Shown: positions 6,305 to 15,833 of the stretch, piece after piece
Layout: the number at the start of each line of letters is the position of its first letter
Numbering within the stretch: position 1 is the stretch's first letter
Origin: JASHPR01 sp963833885
Lineage (GTDB): Bacteria > Actinomycetota > Actinomycetes > Streptosporangiales > Streptosporangiaceae
Length of the DNA stretch: 64,000 bases
Direction: 5' to 3'
Assembly (NCBI GenBank): GCA_963833885.1
Contig: CAWHZU010000029.1
Span: 1-64,000 of the forward strand
The notes under the pieces: model-generated
Told to the model about the DNA's origin: nothing
What the model saw: the letters and a program-made list of their open reading frames with translations, nothing else
The model's database searches: none
Position numbers and translations under genes: made by a program

Positions 6305-9300
6305 ATGGATATTCGGTCGCGCGCGGAGTCCTTGCGCCCAGTTCGGTATTTTCTGAATCACAAACAACGTGATCAGGAACCGGAATTCACTGGGCCCCGA
6401 TCCCGGCCGCAGGCATCGAATGGCGAGGCGGGCGACGGCGCCAGCGGCTCGCCGATCGCGATCATCGGCATGGGGTGCCGCTTCCCCGATGCCGACGACC
6501 CGGCTCAGCTGCTCGACCTCGTGCTGACCGGACGCCGGGCCTTCCGCAGACTGCCGCCGAGCCGGCTGGACCTCACCGACTACTACAGCGCTGATCGGGC
6601 AACCCCCGACGCCACCTACAGCGCACGGGCCGCTGTGCTCGAGGGGTGGCAGTTCGACCTGGCGGCGTTCGGTGTGCCCGCCGCCGTTTACCAGGCAGCC
6701 GACCCCGCCCAGTGGCTGGCTCTCGAGACGTCAGCGCGGGCGCTCGCCGGAGCGGGGTTCGCATTAGGCCAGGGCCTGGCCAGCAGCCGAACCGGCGTGA
6801 TCATCGGCAACACCCTGACCGGCGACTGGTCGCGCGCTGCCGCGCTGCGGCTGCGCTGGCCCTATGTCCGGCGGGTGCTCACCGAAGCGCTGGCCGCCGG
6901 TGACATCCCGAGGGAACGCGCCATCCCGGTGCTGGAGCATGCGGCACAGCGCTACCTGGCGCCGTTCCCCGCCGTGACCGACGAAACGCTCGCGGGCAGC
7001 ACACCCGCCGTCATCGCGTCCAGGATCTGCGGCTTCTTCGGGTTCCGGGGCGGCGGCTACGCGGTGGACGGGGCACAGGCCTCGGCGCTGCTCGCCGTGG
7101 CTTCCGCCTGCGCCGCGCTGGCCGACGGCGACCTCGACGTCGCGCTCGCGGGCGGCGTGGACCTCAGCCTCGACCCCCTGGAGCTGGTCGGGCTGGCCAA
7201 GACCGGTGCCCTCGCTCGCGGTGACGTACGCATCTACGACGAGAACCCGACCGGGTTCCTGCCCGGAGAAGGCTGCGGCGTGCTCGTGCTGATGCGGTCG
7301 GCTGACGCCCGCACGGCCAAGCTGCCGGTCTACGCCGAGATCACGGGCTGGGGCACATCGTCGGCCGCTCAGGCCAGCACGTCCGTGCCCGACGCAGCCA
7401 GCCAGCTCCTCGCGCTGCGCCGCGCGTACCGGCGAGCCGGGATCGCACCCGCCGACGTCCAGCTCATCGAGGGGCACGGCGCTGGCACTCCTGCTGCCGA
7501 CAGCACCGAACTGCACGCGCTGGCCGAGTTGCGCGCCGACGCGCACAGCGTCGCGGCGCTCGGTTCGATCAAGGCCAACATCGGGAACACCAAGGCGGCC
7601 GCCGGCGCGGCGGCCCTGATCAAGACGGTGCTCGCGATGAGCACCGGCTATATCCCGCCGACGACCGGCGTAACGAAGCCGCATCCGCTGCTGCGCAGCT
7701 CGGAAGCGGGTCTGCGGCTGCCGTCCGAGCCCGAGCCATGGCCGGACGGGCCGCGGATCGCGGGTGTCAGCGCGATGGGCTCCGGCATCAACGTCCACAT
7801 CGTGCTGCGCAGCGAGCCGGTTCGCGGACGGCATGAACGCAAGCGCGGGTCACGATCCCGGCAAGCGGAGTCCGGGTCGGCCGCGGCCCCAATGCTGGCG
7901 GCCGACAGCACGACCAAGGCCACCGCATACCTGTTGCACGCCCCGGACCGCAATGCCCTGGCCGCGATCCTGGCCCGGATCGCCCACGTCGCACCGTGGC
8001 TGTCCGACGCAGAGCTCGGTGACCTCGCGGTCCAGCTCGCGAGTGACGCCGCGACCCAAGGACCGGTGCGGCTGGCGATCGTCGCCTCAAACCAGGAGCA
8101 GCTCGCCAGGCTGGCCAGCCAGGGCACGGCGATGCTGTCCGGCCTGGCCGATGGCCTGCTCTCGTCGCGGCCGGGAATCTACGCGGCCGACGACGCGGAT
8201 GGCCGCGTCACGCTGCTGCTGTCCGACGCCGCCGCCAGCGCCGGCGATGACGTGCCAGCCGATCAGGCCGGTGCCCTGTCCCGGCCGCTGGCCGCGCTTC
8301 GCTGGCTCGACAAGCTCGGAGTTCGCGCGAACGCCGCAGTCGGATACGGCCACGGCGAGATCGCCGGCCTGGTCTGGGCGGGATGCCTGAGCGAGGCCGA
8401 CGCCGTCGCGCTCGCCGCCACCCGCATGCAGATCCTGAACGCCGACGCCGCGCCTGACCCATCTGGCGCAGCCGAAACCGATGCCAAGGCCACGGCGACC
8501 GGCGATCGCGCCAGCCGCCTCCGCGAGGCGGTTGGGCGGCTCACGATCGCGGCGCCCAGGCACCGGCTGATCTCGGCGGCCATCGGGCGCGAGGTCGGCT
8601 CCGCCGACGACGTGGCGGATCTCCTCTGCGCCCAGCTCGACTGCTCACCTGGGCTTGCCGAGGCGCTGAGCGCCGGTGCCGTCGGGGCCAGCCTGCTCCT
8701 GGAGACCGGCCCGGGCGGGGCGCTGTCCAAGGCGGCATCCGTTCAGTGCGAGGTGCCCGCGGTCAGCCTGGGGTCGGGCGTCGGCGCCGAGGCCGGCGGA
8801 GCCGAGCAAATCCGCGCGGCGGCTGCGCTGTTCGCGACCGGTGCGTTGCCGCAGCCGGCGCTGCTGTTCGCCGGAAGGCCGTCCCGGCCGCTGGACATCT
8901 GGCGAGAGCAGACGTTCATCACCAACCCATGCCAGTCCCCGGTGGCGGCCATGCCACCGCGAACGCCGGACGAAGCGCCCGTGGTTGCGGCCGCGACCCT
9001 GGCCGAGGCGGCGGCTGCAGCACGGCGTGCGGCCGCGGCCGAGCGCGCTGCGGCCGCTCGGCCAACGCCGGACGTGCCGGGCTCGGTGACCCCGCCCGGG
9101 ACACCGGCCAAGGCGACAGCACCAGCCAAGCCCGCTGTCGCACCGGAGACCGAGCCTGCAGCACCCGCCAAGCCCGCCACACCTGCCCAACCCGCAGCTC
9201 AAGCCACACCCGCCAAGCCTGCCGCACCCTCCGAGCAGGCTGCACCGGCGAAGCTGGCCACACCGGCAAAGCTGGCCACACCGGCAAAGCTGGCCGAGCA

Positions 9301-12300
9301 GGGCGGGGTCGCCGGGCAGGGCAAAGTCGCAGCACCGGCGAGACCCGCGGCAGAAATAAAGCCGACGGCGCCGGCCAAACCCGCCGCGCCGGCCGAGCCA
9401 ACAGCATCCGCCAAACCGGCAGCAGCGCAGACCCAGACCACACCCGCCGGACCGACGGCACCGGTCGCGGCCGCCGCACCCGCCGGACCGACGGCACCCG
9501 CCAAGCCGACCGCGCTCGCCAAACCCGCCATACCGGCCGAGCCGACGGCACCGGCCAAGCCCGAGGCACCGGCCGCCCAAAGCACACCCGCCGAGCCGGC
9601 CGGAGCCGCCAAGCACGAGGCGCCAGCCGCCAAAAGCACACCTGTCAAGCCGGTCGCGCCCGCCAAGCACGAGGCACCGGCCAAGCCCGCGGCGCCAGCA
9701 GCGCAGAGCAACCCAGCGATCAGCCCGGCGATCCGCGCGATAACGGCTCGCGGCACCACGCCGATCGAGCGCGCGATAGCGGCTCGCGGCGGTGCGGCGG
9801 CCACGGCCAGGCCCGCCCCAGGCCCGGCGGCACCCGACGGGCCGCAGACCGCCACGGTGGCCGGGGTGAGGTCCTGGGCCCGGTGCTTCACCGAGAAACT
9901 GCGGCCCATCGACCCGGCCGCCGTCGCGCTTCCGGCCGACGACGACCGGCCGTGGCGCGTCCGGGCTGCCACCAAGCGTGCGTACGGGCCACTGGTCCAA
10001 GAGCTTTTCCCTGACGATTCCGCCGCCGATCGTGCGCTGGCCGTCGTCGATGAGCCGGGCAACCCGGACTCCTGTACCGTGGCGCTCGCCGCGGCCCGGG
10101 ACGGCATCAGCAGCGGCCGGCTCGTGCTGATCACGCACGGCCCGGGATTCACCGGCTTCTGCGCCAGCCTGCACGCTGAGCATCCCGAGCTCGGCCTCAC
10201 TGTGCTGCGGGTGCCGGAAAGCGCCGAGGGCCTCCGCGCCGCGCAGCGGTTCGCCGCCACGGAGCCCGGCACGTTCCGCGAACTCGTCATCGACGAGGCC
10301 GGCAACCCGAACGCCGTCGTGATGACGCCGACCGACACCCCCGGATCGACGGAATTCCCGCTCGGTCCGGGCGACGTGGTGCTGGTCAGCCGCGGCTCGG
10401 GCGGTGCCGGCCTGGCGCTCGCCCAGGTACTTGCCTGCTGTGGCGCGCGTATCGCGGTGATCGGGCGGGAGGGCCCCGGCGAAACCGACGAGGTGGAAGC
10501 CGGCCTTGAGCGGCTCAGGGCCGCCGAGGTCCGGATGGCCATCGAGACCGTGGACGTGGCCAACCCGGCAGCCCTCAAGCGCGCGTTGCAGCGCATCGAG
10601 CGGCGCCTCGGCCCGGTGACCGCCGTCGCGCACGCGGTTGGCGTCGGCGGGCCGCGACGGGTCGCCGAGCTCACCGAAGACGAGCTCAGGGCTCAGGTCT
10701 CGGCGGAGACGACGAGCCTGGACCGCCTGGTCGGCGCGATCACGGCAAAACGGCTTCGGCTGATCGTCACGTTCGGGTCGATCGCGCAGCCTTACGGGCT
10801 CGCCGGTGAGGGCCTGCTGGCGCTGGCCAGCGGTTCGCTCGCAGACCAGGCCCTGCGCATCGCCGACGACGTCCCCCGGTGCCGCGCCCTGCACGTCGAC
10901 TGGCCGGCCTGGTCGGGATCGGGTCTCGGCCAGCGGGACAGCCTGGCCGAGGAGCTGGCGTCCTGCGGCGCGACGGCCATTCCGGTCACCGAGGGTGCGC
11001 GGCTGCTGCTGAAGACGCTGGGGACACCGGGCATGCCGAGCCGGGTCGCGGTGCACGGCCGGGTGGGTGTGCCGGCGCCGCCCGCGATCGCCGCGGGCGC
11101 CGCGCCGGACCCCGAGAACCTGAAGCTCTGGCGCGGCCGCTTCCTGGAGAACGTCCGGGTGCATTACCCCGGAGTCGAGCTCGTCTGCGACGCCCGGCTG
11201 ACCCTGCGGACCGATCCCTACCTGTCCGATCACCGGATCGACGGCATATCGGTGCTTCCGGCGGCCATGGCGCTCGAAGCGATGGCCGAAGTGGTCGCGG
11301 CGCTGGCCGGGCGGCCGATGCGGCGGCTCACTGCCGTGTCGATGAACGCGCCGGTCGTGGTTCCGGCGGGCTCCGACGACGCGCACGCGCTGATCAGGAT
11401 CTGCGCGCTCGTCACCGCCGGGACGGTCACGGCCGTGCTGCGGTGCGCGGAGAGTGGCTTCACCACCGATCACTTCCGGGCCACGTTCCACAGCGCAGAC
11501 ACCGCGCGCGCCACCCTGCGATCGCTGGCCGCACGCATGCCCGAGCTTGACGAGATGCCTGCCGACGACAGCGGAATCATCGACGGCACCCAGCTGTACG
11601 AAGAGATCTGCTTCCAGTCCGGGCAGTTCCGGCGGGCGGCGCTGCTGCCCGAGGTCACCTCGCGATCGTGCCGCGCGCTGGTGCGCGGCGGCGACCCGGA
11701 GGCCTGGTTCAGCTACCTGGACGGCGTGGCCGACGCGAGCCTGGTCCTCGGCAGCGCTGGCCTCAACGACGCGACCTGGCACGTGCTGCAGGCGTGCGTT
11801 CCGCACCGGCGGCTGCTGCCTTCCGGTTGCGACGCCGTCACATTCAGCGGCAGCGTCGCCGACGGCGCCGTGGAGATCCGGGCCGTGGAAACTGGCGCCG
11901 CGGGATCGCGCGTTCCGGTGGTACCTGAGCAGCGCTCGCCCGGCCTGGCGGGCGCGCCTCGGGCGGCTATCGCGGTCCCAGCTCAGGGCGGCTCCCCGGA
12001 CGCGGACCGGTGGTCGCCGCAGACAGGCGAGTATGTCTGGGATGTCGAGGCGGTGAACGGCTCCGGCCAGTCGCTGGTGACCTGGCGTGGACTGCGGCTC
12101 GCGGACGCCGGGCCGCTGCATCGCGACGAGCCGTGGCCACCCTCCCTGCTGTCCGTGTACCTGGAACGCTGCGCGGTGGCGATGGGCCTGAACCCCGACC
12201 TGCATGTCGCGGTCCATCGCGGCGAGCCGGACGGTGCCGACAAACCCGAGGGCACGCAGCAGCAGGGTGCACGATCGCAGACCGCACCGCCGCAGGATGC

Positions 12301-12952
12301 CCAGCCGCGGGACGCACGGTCGCGGGGTGCGCACCGGACAGCAGAGCCGGTGGCCGTCGTACCGCAGCCGTCGCCATCCCCTGACGACCAGCCGGGCGCC
12401 GAGGCGGGCGGTCCTCCTGTCACGTGCACCGTCCGTGGCAGCGGCCCGCTGGAGAAGTTCGCGCTGACCGTCAGGGCGCCCGAGGGCGCGGCGTGTGCCT
12501 GGGAGCCCGCGGTTCCCAGGCCGGCCGACGGCCCCGAACCAGGACCCGGCCTGGCGGAGATCGAGGACCAGCTGCGCAGCGGCTGGGGCGAGCCCACGGC
12601 TTTGTTCGGCGCCCGGGTCAGGGCCATAGCGGCCTGCCTCGCGTCGGCGGGCACCCCCGCCGCCTCACCGGTCGTCGCCGACATCGCCGACGACGATGGC
12701 TGGCTGCTGTTGCGGATGGCCGGGGCCTCGATGGCCTGCACGGTCGTGGAGATCACCGGTGTGCCGTGCGCGGTAGCGATATCCATCATGACCCGCGACC
12801 CGAGTCCGGCCAGCGAGCCAGGCAGGCACGCGCGGCAGCCCGGTGCCGCCGAGGCCGCCGCGAAGAAGGCAGCCAGCTCGGGCACCGGTGGCCCCAGGAC
12901 CGGCTCGGGCACGAGGACCACGACCCGGGGGCGCACCGCGATCCAATCCTGA
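6305..12952 (+). CDS. Enediyne-type iterative PKS homologue with KS, AT and KR catalytic residues lost
   Basis: A 2215-residue protein with the layout of enediyne PKSE enzymes: KS (about 50-475), AT (535-870), linker, KR (1345-1560), DH (1600-1900) and a C-terminal domain (1990-2215). The KS nucleophile is Gln258 (DGAQAS instead of DTACSS); His391 (GHGAGT) is kept, but the second His is Asn428 (NIGN). The AT Ser is Gly682 (GYGHGE instead of GHSxGE). The KR keeps Ser1492 but has Leu1505 where Tyr is expected. The DH keeps His1643 (HRIDGISVLP) and Asp1822 (DATWH). No carrier-protein serine motif is seen; an Ala/Pro/Lys-rich stretch (about 880-1175) occupies its place. The C-terminal helix (ARVRAIAACL, near 2103) lacks the Glu and Lys I would expect of a PPTase. 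The frame is intact over 6.6 kb with normal codon use. The start at 6305 follows AAAAGG; earlier ATGs at 6221 and 6251 are less likely. A CYP124-like P450 follows. Confidence 0.85.
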   Translation: MDIRSRAESLRPVRYFLNHKQRDQEPEFTGPRSRPQASNGEAGDGASGSPIAIIGMGCRFPDADDPAQLLDLVLTGRRAFRRLPPSRLDLTDYYSADRATPDATYSARAAVLEGWQFDLAAFGVPAAVYQAADPAQWLALETSARALAGAGFALGQGLASSRTGVIIGNTLTGDWSRAAALRLRWPYVRRVLTEALAAGDIPRERAIPVLEHAAQRYLAPFPAVTDETLAGSTPAVIASRICGFFGFRGGGYAVDGAQASALLAVASACAALADGDLDVALAGGVDLSLDPLELVGLAKTGALARGDVRIYDENPTGFLPGEGCGVLVLMRSADARTAKLPVYAEITGWGTSSAAQASTSVPDAASQLLALRRAYRRAGIAPADVQLIEGHGAGTPAADSTELHALAELRADAHSVAALGSIKANIGNTKAAAGAAALIKTVLAMSTGYIPPTTGVTKPHPLLRSSEAGLRLPSEPEPWPDGPRIAGVSAMGSGINVHIVLRSEPVRGRHERKRGSRSRQAESGSAAAPMLAADSTTKATAYLLHAPDRNALAAILARIAHVAPWLSDAELGDLAVQLASDAATQGPVRLAIVASNQEQLARLASQGTAMLSGLADGLLSSRPGIYAADDADGRVTLLLSDAAASAGDDVPADQAGALSRPLAALRWLDKLGVRANAAVGYGHGEIAGLVWAGCLSEADAVALAATRMQILNADAAPDPSGAAETDAKATATGDRASRLREAVGRLTIAAPRHRLISAAIGREVGSADDVADLLCAQLDCSPGLAEALSAGAVGASLLLETGPGGALSKAASVQCEVPAVSLGSGVGAEAGGAEQIRAAAALFATGALPQPALLFAGRPSRPLDIWREQTFITNPCQSPVAAMPPRTPDEAPVVAAATLAEAAAAARRAAAAERAAAARPTPDVPGSVTPPGTPAKATAPAKPAVAPETEPAAPAKPATPAQPAAQATPAKPAAPSEQAAPAKLATPAKLATPAKLAEQGGVAGQGKVAAPARPAAEIKPTAPAKPAAPAEPTASAKPAAAQTQTTPAGPTAPVAAAAPAGPTAPAKPTALAKPAIPAEPTAPAKPEAPAAQSTPAEPAGAAKHEAPAAKSTPVKPVAPAKHEAPAKPAAPAAQSNPAISPAIRAITARGTTPIERAIAARGGAAATARPAPGPAAPDGPQTATVAGVRSWARCFTEKLRPIDPAAVALPADDDRPWRVRAATKRAYGPLVQELFPDDSAADRALAVVDEPGNPDSCTVALAAARDGISSGRLVLITHGPGFTGFCASLHAEHPELGLTVLRVPESAEGLRAAQRFAATEPGTFRELVIDEAGNPNAVVMTPTDTPGSTEFPLGPGDVVLVSRGSGGAGLALAQVLACCGARIAVIGREGPGETDEVEAGLERLRAAEVRMAIETVDVANPAALKRALQRIERRLGPVTAVAHAVGVGGPRRVAELTEDELRAQVSAETTSLDRLVGAITAKRLRLIVTFGSIAQPYGLAGEGLLALASGSLADQALRIADDVPRCRALHVDWPAWSGSGLGQRDSLAEELASCGATAIPVTEGARLLLKTLGTPGMPSRVAVHGRVGVPAPPAIAAGAAPDPENLKLWRGRFLENVRVHYPGVELVCDARLTLRTDPYLSDHRIDGISVLPAAMALEAMAEVVAALAGRPMRRLTAVSMNAPVVVPAGSDDAHALIRICALVTAGTVTAVLRCAESGFTTDHFRATFHSADTARATLRSLAARMPELDEMPADDSGIIDGTQLYEEICFQSGQFRRAALLPEVTSRSCRALVRGGDPEAWFSYLDGVADASLVLGSAGLNDATWHVLQACVPHRRLLPSGCDAVTFSGSVADGAVEIRAVETGAAGSRVPVVPEQRSPGLAGAPRAAIAVPAQGGSPDADRWSPQTGEYVWDVEAVNGSGQSLVTWRGLRLADAGPLHRDEPWPPSLLSVYLERCAVAMGLNPDLHVAVHRGEPDGADKPEGTQQQGARSQTAPPQDAQPRDARSRGAHRTAEPVAVVPQPSPSPDDQPGAEAGGPPVTCTVRGSGPLEKFALTVRAPEGAACAWEPAVPRPADGPEPGPGLAEIEDQLRSGWGEPTALFGARVRAIAACLASAGTPAASPVVADIADDDGWLLLRMAGASMACTVVEITGVPCAVAISIMTRDPSPASEPGRHARQPGAAEAAAKKAASSGTGGPRTGSGTRTTTRGRTAIQS
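8950..9830 (+). repeat. Low-complexity Ala/Pro/Lys repeat inside the PKS gene, with an 18-bp tandem repeat
   Basis: Nearly 300 residues are dominated by APAKPAAPA-like pentads. A perfect 18-bp direct repeat (unit CTGGCCACACCGGCAAAG) occurs about three times at 9247-9297, encoding KLATPA blocks. The region replaces the carrier domain expected between AT and KR. Confidence 0.85.
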
Positions 12953-13020
12953 GCGGCCAGCGGCTACCCAGCGGCCAGCGGCCAGCACTCAGCGCCCAGC
13001 ACTCAGCGATCAGCGCCGAG
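12953..13020 (+). repeat. Short imperfect direct repeats between the PKS and P450 genes
   Basis: The 149-bp gap opens with repeated AGCGGCCAGCGG and CAGCACTCAGCG units. The remainder of the gap to 13101 contains no clear terminator, so the P450 may be co-transcribed with the PKS gene. Confidence 0.6.
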
Positions 13021-13101
13021 GCGGGGCAGGACCTTTCCCGATATCTCCGGCAATGCCACTATGGGGAACCGAACGGAGTTCTAGTCGGGAAGGCCGCCAC
13101 C

Positions 13102-14379
13102 GTGACCAGTCCACCGCCCGAGCCCATCAACCCCGAGCCCATCAGCGGCCCGCTCGATCTGTCACAGAACGAGTTCTGGGGGCGACCGCCCGCCGAGCGC
13201 TATGCCGCGTACGCGCAGCTGCGCGCCATGCCGCAGCCGCCGTACTTCGAGGCGCCCGAGTCGCCGTTCGGTACGCCGGAGCGCGGTTACTATGCGCTGG
13301 TCAGGCACGCGGACGTGACCGAGGCCAGTCGCAACCCCGAGGTCTTCTCCTCGGCCGACGGGGCGACCAGCCTGATCGACCTGCCGACCGAGTTCAACGA
13401 GTACTTCGGCTCGATGATCAACATGGACGACCCGAGGCATGCCAGGCTGCGCCGGATCGTGTCCCGGGCATTCACCCCGAAGATGATCAAGAAGTTCGAG
13501 GAGGACGTACAGCGCACGGCCGCCAGCATCGTGGACGAGCTGCAGCAGACCGGGCCCTGCGACTTCGTGCAGCACGTGTCGGCGAGGCTTCCCCTCAAGA
13601 TCATCTGCGAGATGATGGGGGTCAGCGACGAGCACTACGCGATGGTGCTCAAGAACACCAACATCATCCTCTCCGGCGCGGACCCCGAGTTCATCAGCGA
13701 GGACATGAACGAGGCGATCACGCAGATCCTCACCGCCGGCCAGGAACTCGCCGATCTAGTCACCGGCCTGGCCGAGCGCAGCCAGGCGGAACCCAGGGAC
13801 GACCTGGTGTCGGCTCTGGCCACGGCCAACATCGACGGAGAGCAGCTCACACCGGCCGAGCTGGCCTCGTTCTTCGTCTTGCTCGTGGTGGCCGGCAACG
13901 AGACCACCAGGAACGCGATCTCGCATTCGCTGAACCTGTTTACCCGGCATTCCGATCAGCGTGAGCTGCTGCTGGCCGACTTCGAGGGCCGGATCGGCCC
14001 CGCGGTCGAGGAGATCGTCCGTTACGTCACACCGGTGATCTGGATGCGGCGCACGGTGACCCGCGACGCCGTGATGAACGGGCACGCCTACCGCCAGGGC
14101 GACAAGGCCGCGCTCTTGTACCAGGCGGCCAACCGCGACGACACGGTCTTCGAGGACCCGGAACGCTTCGACATCGCCCGCTCACCCAACCCGCACGTGG
14201 GCTTCGGCTCGGCCGGCCCGCACTTCTGCCTCGGCGCTCACCTGGCCAGGCGCGAGATCACGGCCATGCTGCGGGAGCTGTTCGGCCGCGTCCCCGACAT
14301 CCGGGCGGCCGGCGAGCCTGACTACCTGCTGTCCAGCTTCATCAACGGCATCAAGCACCTGCCGTGTGAGTTCGGCTGA
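13102..14379 (+). CDS. Cytochrome P450, CYP124-like
   Basis: A 425-residue haem monooxygenase. The I-helix motif is AGNETT (264-269), ExxR is Glu304-Arg307 (EEIVRY), and the haem Cys is Cys376 in GFGSAGPHFCLG, which has the one-residue-longer loop seen in the CYP124/CYP125 group. Other stretches (EYFGSMINMDDPRHARLRRI, FFVLLVVAGNETTRNAI) strongly resemble mycobacterial CYP124, a methyl-branched-lipid omega-hydroxylase. The substrate here is unknown. The GTG start at 13102 lies 8 bp after GGAAGG. It is downstream of the degenerate PKS in the same orientation, so the two probably function together. Confidence 0.93.
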   Translation: MTSPPPEPINPEPISGPLDLSQNEFWGRPPAERYAAYAQLRAMPQPPYFEAPESPFGTPERGYYALVRHADVTEASRNPEVFSSADGATSLIDLPTEFNEYFGSMINMDDPRHARLRRIVSRAFTPKMIKKFEEDVQRTAASIVDELQQTGPCDFVQHVSARLPLKIICEMMGVSDEHYAMVLKNTNIILSGADPEFISEDMNEAITQILTAGQELADLVTGLAERSQAEPRDDLVSALATANIDGEQLTPAELASFFVLLVVAGNETTRNAISHSLNLFTRHSDQRELLLADFEGRIGPAVEEIVRYVTPVIWMRRTVTRDAVMNGHAYRQGDKAALLYQAANRDDTVFEDPERFDIARSPNPHVGFGSAGPHFCLGAHLARREITAMLRELFGRVPDIRAAGEPDYLLSSFINGIKHLPCEFG

Positions 14380-14617
14380 GCAAGAGCCAGGCACGTCTGC
14401 TTTCACCGGTTTAGCCGGATGGTCACTGCCAGGCGAATGTCGGCAGCCCTAGGTACCGTCTGCACATGTCCCGGCTGGCGGCCACACGTATCCGGCTGTG
14501 CCCCGGCGGAACTTCACGTCGCCCGTGAATTTGGAAGCAGGTGGTCATGGACGGTGATCGGGTCAGACGAGCCACGCAGGCCGCCCGGCACCAGGCTGCC
14601 GGCAGCGTCGCTATCAC

Positions 14618-15130
14618 GTGCCCGGGCTGTTCAGCGGCTGGAGGCACGTCCTTCCTGACGATGAGCAGGTTGCATCGGCTGCGCGCGCAAAAGACCTGGT
14701 AAAAGGCGCCCTTGCCATGCAGCCGGGAAGCGCCGCGCGGGCTCTCCTGCAGGCCTTGGTCGTCCCATCCGGACCTGGTGACCATCTCGTGACCATCGGG
14801 AGCTGGAGCACGAGCGTCACCGTCGCCTCGGACGGCGGCATTGAGATCGAGAACCCGGTGGTCTGCGCCCGCCTGCACCAGATGGTCACTGACGGCGAGG
14901 AGAGCGGGATCATCGTGCGCAGTTTCACCAGCGAGGTGTCTCACACGCTTCCGAATGGCATCAGCATCCCGGTCAAGGAGGTGCGCGGCTGGCGCCTCAG
15001 CGATGGTGTGTTCTATCCGCTGGATGCGCAGGCCATCTGCGCCGCGAGCTGCACCGATGCCAGTACTGGCGTGCCCCTTGAGGCAGAGCGCGGCGTTCGG
15101 TATGCCGACGCCTATCCGGTGGTCGCCTGA
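14618..15130 (+). CDS. Hypothetical protein of unknown family
   Basis: A frame of up to 170 residues with acceptable codon bias. The C-terminal 135 residues look like a compact alpha/beta protein (IGSWSTSVTVASDGGIEIEN ... GISIPVKEVRGWRLSDG). No signal peptide, membrane segment or known motif is seen. The start is uncertain: GTG 14618 has no ribosome site, and ATG 14717 (MQPGSAARALLQ) follows AAAAGG at a 10-nt spacing. The 238 bp between the P450 stop and 14618 show nothing recognisable. Confidence 0.55.
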   Translation: MPGLFSGWRHVLPDDEQVASAARAKDLVKGALAMQPGSAARALLQALVVPSGPGDHLVTIGSWSTSVTVASDGGIEIENPVVCARLHQMVTDGEESGIIVRSFTSEVSHTLPNGISIPVKEVRGWRLSDGVFYPLDAQAICAASCTDASTGVPLEAERGVRYADAYPVVA

Positions 15131-15149
15131 GCTGGCGCCAGCGCACGCC

Positions 15150-15833
15150 TCAGACGTGGCTCGCCGAGAGCGCGGTCAGCACGGAGAGCAGGATCGCGAC
15201 GGCGGCCGCCGTGCCGTGCAGCAGGACTAGGCGCGGCGGGAAGTGCCAGGCGCCCTTAAGGCGGTGCCTGGCCGCCCGCAGGTTGTGCACCAGCCAGGTG
15301 AGCCCGATGGCGATCGCGACCATCAGGATGCCGAAGGAGATCCAGGCGAACGGCGTGTAGCGCACGAACACGTACATGAACCAGCAGGCCAGGCCGGTGA
15401 CCGCGAGCGCCGGATGGCTGAATTCCAGCAGCGGGTGCTCACCGGGTGGCGCGACCACCTTGACCTTGGGACCAGGCGGCGGTTTTCCGTCGGCGGTGAG
15501 CGGTACCGCAGCGAGTCTCGCCTGGAGGCCCGGCGCCCGGACGGCCTCGGCAGCCGCCGGCGTGGCCTGCGCCGTCGCCAGCGTCGTCTCGACGCCCGCG
15601 CCAGCTTCCTTGGCAGCCGCCTCAGCCGCTTCCGCCTCGGCCTCCCGGCGCCTGGCCGCCCCGCCGGTGCCCAGCAGCGAGACGCCGGCTGCCGCGGTGA
15701 TCACGTAGAGGACCAGCGCCACGATCGCCACGCTGCTGCCGCCTCCGTACTGTCGACTCCGTCCGTCGCCGATCAGGCTAGTCGACGGCGGGGCCACTCC
15801 CCATGCCCGGTCACGATGCGCCGCCCGCACCAC
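15150..15833 (-). CDS. Predicted membrane protein, unknown function
   Basis: A 227-residue protein with four likely helices: about 34-56 (VAIVALVLYVITAAAGVSLL), two in the middle (FMYVFVRYTPFAWISFGILM and the following VAIAIGLTWLVHNL) and a C-terminal one (TAAAVAILLSVLTALSA). Between helix 1 and 2 is an Ala/Glu-rich, probably coiled stretch (RREAEAEAAEAAAKEAGAG). No family is recognised. It converges on the hypothetical gene ending at 15130. Confidence 0.7.
   Translation of the reverse strand: MVRAAHRDRAWGVAPPSTSLIGDGRSRQYGGGSSVAIVALVLYVITAAAGVSLLGTGGAARRREAEAEAAEAAAKEAGAGVETTLATAQATPAAAEAVRAPGLQARLAAVPLTADGKPPPGPKVKVVAPPGEHPLLEFSHPALAVTGLACWFMYVFVRYTPFAWISFGILMVAIAIGLTWLVHNLRAARHRLKGAWHFPPRLVLLHGTAAAVAILLSVLTALSASHV

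Noticed and set aside
8645..12334. A 1229-codon open frame antisense to the PKS gene
   Set aside because: It is an Arg/Gly/His-rich shadow frame caused by the high GC content; the plus strand carries clear PKS domains.
6305..14379. A functional enediyne biosynthetic cluster
   Set aside because: The PKS lacks its catalytic residues and carrier, and no E3/E4/E5/E10-type partners, apoprotein or self-resistance gene is present.
14423..14944. A 173-codon minus-strand gene
   Set aside because: It has no ribosome site or domain pattern, and the plus-strand frame at 14618 has better composition; I kept only the latter at modest confidence.
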